64,000 bases of DNA, from NCBI GenBank assembly GCA_019347575.1, contig JAHWKY010000022.1, forward strand, positions 1 to 64,000, given 5' to 3'. Positions within the stretch are counted from its first letter, which is position 1; each line of letters starts with the position of its first letter. Under the pieces are notes generated by a model. That model did no database searches. It was not told the DNA's origin and saw nothing but the letters and a program-made list of their open reading frames with translations. Below, piece by piece: positions 1 to 6,884 of the stretch. The translations under genes and the position numbers were made by a program. Source of the DNA: Actinomycetota bacterium (GTDB lineage Bacteria > Actinomycetota > Nitriliruptoria > Nitriliruptorales > Nitriliruptoraceae).

Positions 1-1
1 C

Positions 2-1333
2 GACTCGTCAGACGTGGCCACGGTGATCGAGGCGCTCGCCGACGCGGAGTGGAGCACCGACAGGGTCGGCATGTACGGCCTCAGCTTCCCCGGTTGGAGC
101 CAGATGCTCGCGCTCGCCAGCGACGACGCACCGTCGCTGAAGGCGGTCGTCCCGGTCAGCCCGGTCACCGACCTGTGGAGCCTGTTCACCGAGCAGGGCG
201 CGACGCTGGAGATCCTCGAGTTCCGGCCGCCGCTGTTCACTGCGCAGTTGGTGACCGGCGCTCGATCCGCGCGCGCCAACGAGACCGGTCGGCCGTTCGT
301 GCCCGACACCGAGCCCGGCCACGTCGCCTGCCCCCGCTACAGCGAGGAGATCGAGACGTCCCCGCCGGTGTGGAACGGCGATCGCACCGCTTACTTCCAG
401 GAGCGCGACCTACGCCCGCTGATCGACGGCACCAAGGTGGCGGTGTTCGCGACCGTGGGACTGCGGTGGGACGAGGGTGACCCGACGGGGGAGACCTGGG
501 ACCTCATGGTCGATCAGCTCGACGGGGTCTGGGATCTGCTCGGTCCGCACCGTCGCTTCATGCTGGGGCAGTGGGCTCACGGCTTCCCCACCCGCCCCGA
601 TTTCGACCAGATGGCGGTGGCGTGGCTCGACCGGTACCTGCGCACCTACGACCGCGACGATCCAGGCGCGATCAAGCCCGGTGTGGTGGAGTACGAGGAC
701 GACTCCGGCGTGTGGCACACCGCCAAGCGGTGGCCGCCCCGCGCCACCGACGCGACCCTGTGGCTCAGCGGCGACGACCTCGTCGCCGATCCCGGTGACG
801 TGGAAGCGTCGAGCCGCACCTTCCTCAGCTCCGACCGGGTGCCGTGCGCGGGGGTCTGCATGCGGCCGTTCGCTGGTCGTCTGCCCGGCTGCGTCGGTGA
901 CCACCTCGTCTACGTGTCCGAGCCGCTGACCGAGGAGGTCGTGATCGCCGGCCACTACACGGTCGACCTCACCATCGAGAGCGACCTACCCGACGGCACG
1001 CTGGCCTCGTTCCTCTACCACACCGACGCGGACGATCCCTGTGCGGTGGCTGACCACACCGAGTCGGGCCAGGCGATCGCCGACCTGCGCCACGTGTTCG
1101 TCGACGAGGGCGCGGACTTCCCGGTCAACACCCCGACCGACATCACCCTGACCAGCGTGCCGCTGGCCAGCCGCATCCCCGCGGGCCACCGGCTCGTACT
1201 CACGGTCGGCTCGGCCGGGTGGAACACCGTGCCCGACCCCTACCGACCACACCTCACGGTCACCACCGGTCCGGGCACCGTCAGCGCCCTGACTCTGCCG
1301 GTCGTCGAGGGCACGTTCGCCACGACCTCATGA
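2..1333 (+). CDS. CocE/NonD family serine hydrolase, 5' truncated by window edge
   Basis: About 443 C-terminal residues are visible; the frame is open to the left edge, so the true start lies outside. The segment GMYGLSFPG, about 27 codons in, is the G-x-S-x-x-G nucleophile elbow of the X-Pro dipeptidyl-peptidase/cocaine-esterase alpha/beta hydrolases. GQWAHGF about 165 codons later supplies a plausible catalytic histidine. The final 220 residues have the jelly-roll character of the CocE C-terminal domain ([13 protein letters not shown]). Such enzymes cleave ester or amide bonds; the substrate cannot be read here. A longer paralogue with a signal peptide lies at 27427. The stop codon overlaps the end of the convergent PIN gene by 6 bp. 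Confidence 0.85.
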   Translation, partial: DSSDVATVIEALADAEWSTDRVGMYGLSFPGWSQMLALASDDAPSLKAVVPVSPVTDLWSLFTEQGATLEILEFRPPLFTAQLVTGARSARANETGRPFVPDTEPGHVACPRYSEEIETSPPVWNGDRTAYFQERDLRPLIDGTKVAVFATVGLRWDEGDPTGETWDLMVDQLDGVWDLLGPHRRFMLGQWAHGFPTRPDFDQMAVAWLDRYLRTYDRDDPGAIKPGVVEYEDDSGVWHTAKRWPPRATDATLWLSGDDLVADPGDVEASSRTFLSSDRVPCAGVCMRPFAGRLPGCVGDHLVYVSEPLTEEVVIAGHYTVDLTIESDLPDGTLASFLYHTDADDPCAVADHTESGQAIADLRHVFVDEGADFPVNTPTDITLTSVPLASRIPAGHRLVLTVGSAGWNTVPDPYRPHLTVTTGPGTVSALTLPVVEGTFATTS

Positions 1334-1723
1334 CAGGCGCTCGACGTCGGGGTAGGCGTCGAAGCCCGCGTCGAAGCTGAGGATGCGACCGATGCCGTGG
1401 TCGGCCATGACGCCGAGGTGCAAGGCGTCGCGGGCCGACAGCCCGTAGCGGCCCAGCACGATGCGCTTGGCCTCCTGCACGTGATCCTCCAGGACGGGCA
1501 GGACCTCGTCCACCACGCCCAGGATCGCGTCGAACGCGGGCTGGATCGCATCGGGGCGGTCGATGGCGGTGTAGCGGTGCAGGATCTCCTGGAGTACCTC
1601 GACGTCGGTGACCAGGCGCTCCCCGGCGTCGATGAGGCGTTCGAGGACCCGCTGCGCACGGGTCTTGGAGGGGTGCTCGGCGCCGACGAGGTACATCGGG
1701 ATGTTCGAGTCGACCAGGATCAT
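1328..1723 (-). CDS. vapC: PIN-domain toxin (VapC-like ribonuclease)
   Basis: 131 residues, a normal VapC length. It begins [14 protein letters not shown], with the first PIN acidic residue in VDSN. It continues with a conserved Glu in [10 protein letters not shown] and the downstream acidic patch in [12 protein letters not shown] and ILSFDAGFD, which would make the metal site of a PIN endoribonuclease. The frame is open further upstream, but the ATG at 1723 is chosen because it gives a 4-bp ATGA overlap with the antitoxin gene and a standard PIN N-terminus. It forms a module with the ribbon-helix-helix gene that precedes it. The target RNA cannot be inferred. Confidence 0.88.
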   Translation of the reverse strand: MILVDSNIPMYLVGAEHPSKTRAQRVLERLIDAGERLVTDVEVLQEILHRYTAIDRPDAIQPAFDAILGVVDEVLPVLEDHVQEAKRIVLGRYGLSARDALHLGVMADHGIGRILSFDAGFDAYPDVERLS

Positions 1724-1968
1724 CGCCCCAGGTACCCGGCCTCGATCTCGGTGAGCATCTGGTCGATGTCGGCGGTGGGGAAGTCGTGCCTCGCCGCGGC
1801 GCGGATCGCCGCGAGCTTGCGTGCGGCATCGGCCGACGGTCGCTCGCGCCGGGCACGGCGGAGGACCTGGCGGACCCACTCCGACACGGTCACTCCCTCC
1901 GCTGCCGCGACCTGGCGGATGGCGTCGAACTCGTGCTCATCGAGCAGTACCTGGAGCCGCTTACTCAT
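1720..1968 (-). CDS. vapB: Ribbon-helix-helix antitoxin of the VapC-like toxin
   Basis: 82 residues. The N-terminal 40 residues ([19 protein letters not shown], then [14 protein letters not shown]) match a ribbon-helix-helix DNA-binding fold: a beta strand, then two helices. The C-terminal half is charged and would wrap the toxin. The gene overlaps the PIN toxin by ATGA, so translation is coupled. There is no Shine-Dalgarno sequence. A perfect ACTCAT/ATGAGT palindrome covers the start codon and a TAGACT hexamer lies 6 nt upstream, which suggests leaderless, autoregulated transcription. Confidence 0.85.
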   Translation of the reverse strand: MSKRLQVLLDEHEFDAIRQVAAAEGVTVSEWVRQVLRRARRERPSADAARKLAAIRAAARHDFPTADIDQMLTEIEAGYLGR

Positions 1969-1980
1969 AGCATGAGTCTA
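1963..1980 (-). promoter_or_regulatory. Operator palindrome and -10 element of the RHH/PIN module
   Basis: ACTCATAGCATGAGT (1963-1977) is a 6-bp perfect inverted repeat with a 3-nt centre that includes the antitoxin start codon. On the minus strand TAGACT (1980-1975) fits an actinobacterial TAnnnT -10 box, 6 nt before the ATG. Overlap of operator, promoter and start is typical of RHH autoregulation. No clear -35 is visible. Confidence 0.5.
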
Positions 1981-2041
1981 ACGTACTACGGGAGGAGTAG
2001 AGAGTCGTTCTGCGCGTGCTGGCGGGGTCCAGGCGCGTCAA

Positions 2042-2060
2042 GTATCACGCGTGATACGAT
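2042..2060 (+). promoter_or_regulatory. Perfect 16-bp palindrome and -10 element of the Phd/PIN module
   Basis: GTATCACGCGTGATAC at 2042-2057 is a perfect palindrome. TACGAT at 2055-2060 fits a TAnnnT -10 box and ends 6 nt before the ATG at 2067. No Shine-Dalgarno precedes that ATG, so a leaderless transcript repressed by Phd binding to the palindrome is the simplest reading (inference). Confidence 0.6.
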
Positions 2061-2066
2061 GGTGTC

Positions 2067-2303
2067 ATGGCTGAGGTGAGCATGCGTGATCTGCGCAACC
2101 ACGGGGGCGACATCGTGGACCGGGTGCAGCGGGGCGAGCATCTGACCGTCACGCGCTCGGGACGGCCGGTCGCCCAGCTGGTCCCGGTGCGACGGCCCGC
2201 ACTGAAGGCCACCGTGCTGCTCGACCGGTGGCGTGGACTGCCGGCCGTCGAGCCCGAGGCTCTGCGACGCGATCTCGCCTCGGCAGTCGACGCGAGCCTG
2301 TGA
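2067..2303 (+). CDS. Phd/YefM-type antitoxin
   Basis: 78 residues. The N-terminus has the Phd/YefM pattern (MAEVSMRDLRNHGGDIVDRV, then GEHLTVTRSGRPVAQLVPV), a small alpha/beta DNA-binding domain with the usual R-x-G-x-P-V strand. The tail (DRWRGLPAVEPEALRRDL) is the toxin-binding segment. It overlaps the downstream PIN gene by GTGA. It is divergent from the RHH/PIN module, so the two toxin-antitoxin systems sit back to back across about 100 bp. Confidence 0.9.
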   Translation: MAEVSMRDLRNHGGDIVDRVQRGEHLTVTRSGRPVAQLVPVRRPALKATVLLDRWRGLPAVEPEALRRDLASAVDASL

Positions 2304-2728
2304 GCAACGGTGAGCGCCCGATCCACGGGTTGCTCGACACGAGCACGCTGATCGTGCTGCGCGAACTGGACGACGCTTCGCAGCTACCGGACGAGCCGTT
2401 GATCTCCGCGATCACGCTCGCGGAGCTGTCGGTAGGTCCGCTCGTGGCGGCTACTCCCCAGGAGCGCCAAGCACGGCAGGCCCACCTTCAACAGGCCGAA
2501 GCCGACTTCGACCCGTTGCCGTTCGACGACGCGGCGGCTCGAGCGTTCGGGCAGGTCGCGGCCTCTCTCCGGCGCGCGGGTCGCAAGACCGCTACACGGG
2601 CCTACGACGCGATGATCGCCGCGATCGCCATCGCCAACGGCCTGGCCGTCTACACGTGCAACCCCCACGACTTCGTGGGCATCGACGGACTCGAGGTGGT
2701 ACCGATCGAGCTTCCATCGCGCGGGTAG
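2300..2728 (+). CDS. vapC: PIN-domain toxin paired with Phd antitoxin
   Basis: 142 residues from the GTG at 2300, chosen for the 4-bp overlap with the antitoxin stop; a longer upstream open frame is spurious. The N-terminus reads HGLLDTSTLIVLREL, with the PIN Asp in LLDTST. A conserved Glu follows in ITLAELSVGP, and the C-terminal acidic residues lie in RAYDAMIAAIAIANG and TCNPHDFVGIDGLEVV. These are the four acidic positions of the VapC metal site, so a ribonuclease toxin is likely. The partner is a Phd-type rather than a VapB-type antitoxin, a common exchange in actinobacteria. Confidence 0.9.
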   Translation: MSNGERPIHGLLDTSTLIVLRELDDASQLPDEPLISAITLAELSVGPLVAATPQERQARQAHLQQAEADFDPLPFDDAAARAFGQVAASLRRAGRKTATRAYDAMIAAIAIANGLAVYTCNPHDFVGIDGLEVVPIELPSRG

Positions 2729-2794
2729 CCGACCGGTCCGACCGTCGGTCGTCGTTCCACCAGCATCCTGATCCGTGACGGCTCGGAGCCGGGT

Positions 2795-2825
2795 GTTCCT
2801 CCCCGTGGAACGCCCCGTGCGTCGA
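2795..2825 (+). promoter_or_regulatory. 31-nt motif with GTTCC-N7-GGAAC inverted repeat, copy 1
   Basis: GTTCC (2795-2799), 7 nt, GGAAC (2807-2811), then a C-rich stretch ending GTCGA. The same 31-nt block occurs at 27378-27408 with 24 of 31 identical positions. Each copy lies about 20 nt before the start of a signal-peptide-bearing enzyme. It may be a shared operator or ECF-type promoter (GGAAC is a usual ECF -35 core); this is inference. Confidence 0.45.
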
Positions 2826-2846
2826 GGACCGACCGAGGACGGGAAG

Positions 2847-4259
2847 ATGCGCAGGTTCGTGACCACAGCCGTTGTGCTGCTGCTGGCGGCGACCGCAACG
2901 ACCGGGTTCGTGACGCCGGACGACTCGACCACCGACGCCTCCGCATCCACGGCGGAGTCGGAGTTCGTCGGGGAGCTCGGCCGGGGTGACGCCCTGTTCT
3001 GGGACGGCCCGTACATCGACAGCGTCGGGACGGGCACGCGCGTGGCCGACCCGGTGCTGTGCGACAGCCCGGTCGCCACCTACCTGTCGTGCATCGCCAC
3101 GGAGCGGTACCCGGCTTCGTCGCAGGTGAGTGCCATCAGTGCCCTCTTCGCAGGGATCGCGGGACCGTTGTGCGGGAGCGAGCATCGCTGCTTCAGCTAC
3201 GCCTTCGATGTCGTCGCTGGCGGGGAGGAACTGCGGGTCGCGTTCGACCAGCCGTCGCTGCGCGACAAGTTCGGGATGGCGGTCTACGACCCGAACGGTG
3301 ACCTGGTCGCACTCAGGGGATCGCCGCCCGGCGAGGTGCGCGTCTCCGATCCAGTCGAGGGACGTTGGGTCGTGCGCCTGGAGGCCTTCGATGTGCGTGA
3401 TAGCGCCTTCCGGATGCGTGCCGCGCTCGATCCCGAGGCGGCTGCCCCGGGCAAGGGCGGGCACGGGCACGGTCGGGATCGCAGCGGGAGAGGGCCTGCG
3501 GAGCTGCTGCCGAACCTGCAGGTGGTGCCGCCGTACGAGGTCGGCTTCGCCGCGTGCCAGCCGACCGAGGTCGTCGATTACGACGCCCAGCGTTGCCTGC
3601 GGTTCTCCGCCGGGCCGGCCAACGTCGGTGATGGTCCCCTGGACTTGTTCATCGCCGAGGACGGCGAGCTCGCAGGGCAGATGTACCAGCGCGTGCACCG
3701 CGACGACGGTGGCCACGACGTCCACGAGGCCGGCGACTTCGAGTGGCATCCACAGCACGTGCACTACCACCACGGTGCCCTGCAGTCCCTCGAGCTGTAC
3801 CGCGTGACCGACCCACGTCGCGGCGGACTGGAGCTGGCCGGCGTTGGCCCCAAGCTCGGGTTCTGCCTTGCGCCCTACCACATCGCCGAGTGGGACTCGT
3901 TCGCCCAGGACCCGCCGTACTCGGTCTACGGTGAGGAAGCCTGCACCTCGTTCGATCCGCCGGTCGCCACGCAGATGGCTCTCGCCCGGGGCTGGGTCGA
4001 CATCTACCAGTGGTGGGTCGAGGGCAACTTCGTGGAGTTCGGGGACAACCCCGACGGCCTCTACCTCATCCGCGCGCAGTCGGACCCCGATGGTGACGTC
4101 CTGGAGACCGACGATGGTGACAACACCGCCTACACCTACATCCGGGTCACCGGCGAGGAGATCGAGGTGCTCGAGCGCGGCATCGGCGACAGCCCCTGGG
4201 ATCGGCGCAAGACGCTCGTCGACGACACCCGCCGTCCGACACGCTGGACGGACGGGTGA
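2847..4259 (+). CDS. Secreted lysyl-oxidase-like copper amine oxidase
   Basis: 470 residues. An N-terminal signal peptide (MRRFVTTAVVLLLAATATTG) is followed by a 210-residue secreted domain of unknown type and then a lysyl oxidase domain (about 225-470). The copper-binding segment WHPQHVHYHH starts at residue 300 and gives the W-H-x-x-H-x-H pattern. K336 in GPKLGFCL and Y387 in GWVDIY match the lysine and tyrosine that form the lysine tyrosylquinone cofactor in animal enzymes (alignment from memory). It would oxidise primary amines or lysine side chains outside the membrane. The ATG at 2847 is preferred over an earlier in-frame GTG (2775) because it starts the signal peptide. Convergent with the response regulator by 13 bp. 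Confidence 0.85.
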   Translation: MRRFVTTAVVLLLAATATTGFVTPDDSTTDASASTAESEFVGELGRGDALFWDGPYIDSVGTGTRVADPVLCDSPVATYLSCIATERYPASSQVSAISALFAGIAGPLCGSEHRCFSYAFDVVAGGEELRVAFDQPSLRDKFGMAVYDPNGDLVALRGSPPGEVRVSDPVEGRWVVRLEAFDVRDSAFRMRAALDPEAAAPGKGGHGHGRDRSGRGPAELLPNLQVVPPYEVGFAACQPTEVVDYDAQRCLRFSAGPANVGDGPLDLFIAEDGELAGQMYQRVHRDDGGHDVHEAGDFEWHPQHVHYHHGALQSLELYRVTDPRRGGLELAGVGPKLGFCLAPYHIAEWDSFAQDPPYSVYGEEACTSFDPPVATQMALARGWVDIYQWWVEGNFVEFGDNPDGLYLIRAQSDPDGDVLETDDGDNTAYTYIRVTGEEIEVLERGIGDSPWDRRKTLVDDTRRPTRWTDG

Positions 4260-4272
4260 CCTCACGGACCGT

Positions 4273-4986
4273 TCACGCCCCGAGGTAGGCGAGCACGGCC
4301 AGGACGCGGCGGTTGTCGTCGGGCACGGGTTCGAGATCCAGCTTGGTGTAGATGCTGCGCACGTACGCCTCGACGCTCTTCGGAGCGACCGAGAGGGCCT
4401 CCGCGATGGCGCGGTTCGAGCGTCCCTCGGCGATGAGTTCGAGGACCTGACCTTCGCGGGGCGTCAACCGCTCCAGCGCCGGATGTTCACCCTCGTCTGC
4501 GAGGTCATCGGTGGGGTCGGCTCCCCGGAGCACCCCGAGAACGACCCCGGACAGCGTGGGGGGCAGGACGGCTTCACCCCGGTGGATGCGGTCGACCGCG
4601 TCGGTGAGCTGGGCCGGGGTCGCGGTCTTGAGCAGGTAGCCGGCGGCGCCGGCTCGGATCGTGGCGATCACCTGTGGAGGATCGTCGGAGGACGACAACG
4701 CGAGCACGCGCACGTCGGGATCGAACTCGACGATCGCCCGTGTCGCCTCGACCCCGTCGACGCCAGGGAGCGCGATGTCCATGATCACCACGTCCGGCCG
4801 CACGTCCCGGGCCCGCTCGATGGCTTCGGCCCCGTCGTTCGCCTCCGCGACGACCCGTGCGGCCCCGCCGTGCTCGAGCACCTTGCGGAGCGTGTCCCGC
4901 CACATCGGGTGATCGTCCACCAGCAGCAGCGTCACGACGTCCGCGTCGCCACGGCCCGACGGGTGCTTCCGCTCGGCCACGGTCAC
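4273..4986 (-). CDS. NarL/FixJ-type response regulator
   Basis: 237 residues: receiver domain (about 18-135, acidic pocket LLLVDDHP, phospho-acceptor D70 in VVIMDIALPG, switch Lys in YLLKTATP) and a C-terminal LuxR HTH (LTPREGQVLELIAEG, then RSNRAIAEALSVAPKSVEAYVR). The GTG start overlaps the stop of the kinase gene by 4 bp, making it the last gene of the propeller-kinase-regulator operon. The partner kinase is a HisKA type, whereas NarL-type regulators usually pair with HisKA_3 kinases. The C-terminal coding DNA (DDNRRVLAVLAYLG) has a near copy at 31322-31367. Confidence 0.92.
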   Translation of the reverse strand: MTVAERKHPSGRGDADVVTLLLVDDHPMWRDTLRKVLEHGGAARVVAEANDGAEAIERARDVRPDVVIMDIALPGVDGVEATRAIVEFDPDVRVLALSSSDDPPQVIATIRAGAAGYLLKTATPAQLTDAVDRIHRGEAVLPPTLSGVVLGVLRGADPTDDLADEGEHPALERLTPREGQVLELIAEGRSNRAIAEALSVAPKSVEAYVRSIYTKLDLEPVPDDNRRVLAVLAYLGA

Positions 4987-6884
4987 CCCGATGGTGCCGG
5001 TGCACGTCCGCGATCGAGCTCGGATGCGAGCGTCGCGGATCCCTGGCCGTCGACCGGCTCGGGAACGGCCGGCAGGGTGACGACGAAGGTCGACCCCTCC
5101 TCGGGCTGGCTGGTGAAGGCGATGGTGCCGCCCTGAGCCTCGATGAGTCGCTTCGACAACGCGAGTCCGAGTCCGCTCGACGCCTGGCCCCGCTGTGTGC
5201 GTGCCCCCGGCACGCGGTAGAACGGCTCGAAGATGCGCTCGCCCGCATCCTGTGGCATGCCGACGCCCGTGTCGGTCACGGCGATCCGGACCCGATCAGC
5301 GTCAGCGGTCACATCGATGGACACCGCGCCACCCGCGGGGGTGTACTTGACCGCGTTGTCGACGAGGTTGAGCAGGACCTCCCGCAGCCGTCGGTCGTCG
5401 GCGCGGACAGGAGGCAGCGGGTCGTCGATAGCGAGGGTGAGGGCCAGCTCGCTGGAGCGGGCGAGCGCCTCGATGGTCGGACGCAGATCGTCGATCACGT
5501 CGTGGACGTCGATGACCTCGAGGGCGACGTCGATACTGCCAGCCTCGGCTCGGACCAGCTCGAGGATGTCGTTCACGAGCGCGAGGAGCTGTTGCGCGGA
5601 ACCCTGGATGGTCTCGCCCGTCTCCCCGATCCACTGCGTGTTCTTGCGGAAGCTGGGGTCGAGCATCATCTCCGTCTCCAGCAGGATGGTCGCCAGCGGC
5701 GTGCGCAGCTCGTGGCTCAGCGAGGCGAAGATCTCGTTGCGCTCGCGCATCAGCCGCTCGACCTCCTCGGTGCGCTGCTGCACCCGCAGCTCGAGCGTCT
5801 CGCGCCCAGCCTCGAGCTCCTCGGCCATCTGGTTGACGCCGCTGGCGAGTTCGCCGAGCTCATCACGGCCGACCACGGGTGCACGGACGGAGAACTCACC
5901 GCGCCCGATCGCGCGGCTGGTCTCCAGCAGCTCCTTCACCCGGGACGTGGTCAAGCGCGAGATGAGCGCCCCGAGCACGACGATGCCCACCATCCCCGCC
6001 AGGACCAGCAACGCCAGCCGCCACCCCGCTCCGCGGACCGCTGCGAAGGCCGGAGCGGTCGGGACCGCGACCCCGACGGTGCCGATGACCTCTCCGCGGA
6101 CCTCCCAATCGGCGAAGAGCGTCGCGATCTCGACTCCGCCGACGGTGCTCGTGTGGCGCAGCAACCCCGACGCAGGTCGCTCGGGGACCTCGTTCGGGAT
6201 ACGCGTGCTCGCGGCCGACACGAGCCGACCGTCGGCGCCGTAGAGCGCCACGGTTCGTCCGTCGTCGGCACCGGCGTCCGTCAGCGAGGCCACGATCCGA
6301 TCCACGTCGATGCCGACGATGGCGACGCCGGTCGGGGCGCAGCCCTGCGGGTCGGAGCACACCGCACCGGCCACGCTCAGGTACGTGCGGTCGTCGACGG
6401 TCACCGAGCCCGCGTACTTGGACCCGGTGGGGTCAGCGATCGCGTCACGGACGAGGACGTCGCCGCGCCAGTCCAAGTCCAGTCGCACCGCTTCCGTCCC
6501 GCCCTCGCGTGGGGTGAAGGCGAGGAACGTCTGCCCGTCCGGGTCGGCCACGACGAGCAGGTCCAGGTCGCTCTTCAGCGCGATCACCGAACGCAGCAGC
6601 CGTGTCGCGTCCTCGGCATCGCGCGCCTCCAGCGCGGTCGCCATGCCGGCGAGGTTGGCCGAGAAGCTGGCCGACTCCACCAGGTACAGCTCCCGATCGC
6701 GCAGCAGCGAGCGCGCCTCGAGCGAGTTGCGGGCCAGGGTCTCGTCGAGCTCGGCCTCGGCCCGCTTCACGAGGTCACGCACGACCACGAACGTGCCGAG
6801 CGTGCCGAGCACGACGACCAGGCCCAGGAACGGCAGCAGGAACTTGCCGAACAGCGGCAGGTCGCGGAAGCGCAGTCGGTTCAT
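4983..6884 (-). CDS. Membrane sensor histidine kinase with extracytoplasmic domain and HAMP
   Basis: 633 residues from the ATG at 6884, chosen for the ATGA overlap with the upstream gene and a GGAG 6 nt before; an ATG 12 nt earlier is possible. Order: TM1 (about 11-35), a 250-residue extracytoplasmic double-Cache-like sensor region, TM2 (about 289-309), HAMP (about 310-362), a short coiled coil, HisKA with H391 in SLSHELRTPL, and HATPase_c with the N box (NLVDNAVKYTP) and G boxes (DTGVGMP, SSGLGLALSK). It should autophosphorylate H391 and pass phosphate to the regulator encoded next. The beta-propeller protein upstream may be a sensory partner (inference). Confidence 0.93.
   Translation of the reverse strand: MNRLRFRDLPLFGKFLLPFLGLVVVLGTLGTFVVVRDLVKRAEAELDETLARNSLEARSLLRDRELYLVESASFSANLAGMATALEARDAEDATRLLRSVIALKSDLDLLVVADPDGQTFLAFTPREGGTEAVRLDLDWRGDVLVRDAIADPTGSKYAGSVTVDDRTYLSVAGAVCSDPQGCAPTGVAIVGIDVDRIVASLTDAGADDGRTVALYGADGRLVSAASTRIPNEVPERPASGLLRHTSTVGGVEIATLFADWEVRGEVIGTVGVAVPTAPAFAAVRGAGWRLALLVLAGMVGIVVLGALISRLTTSRVKELLETSRAIGRGEFSVRAPVVGRDELGELASGVNQMAEELEAGRETLELRVQQRTEEVERLMRERNEIFASLSHELRTPLATILLETEMMLDPSFRKNTQWIGETGETIQGSAQQLLALVNDILELVRAEAGSIDVALEVIDVHDVIDDLRPTIEALARSSELALTLAIDDPLPPVRADDRRLREVLLNLVDNAVKYTPAGGAVSIDVTADADRVRIAVTDTGVGMPQDAGERIFEPFYRVPGARTQRGQASSGLGLALSKRLIEAQGGTIAFTSQPEEGSTFVVTLPAVPEPVDGQGSATLASELDRGRAPAPSG

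Noticed and set aside
2-1333. First gene as a degraded pseudogene
   Set aside because: The frame is open to the window edge and the catalytic Ser and His regions are intact, so it is simply cut by the window.
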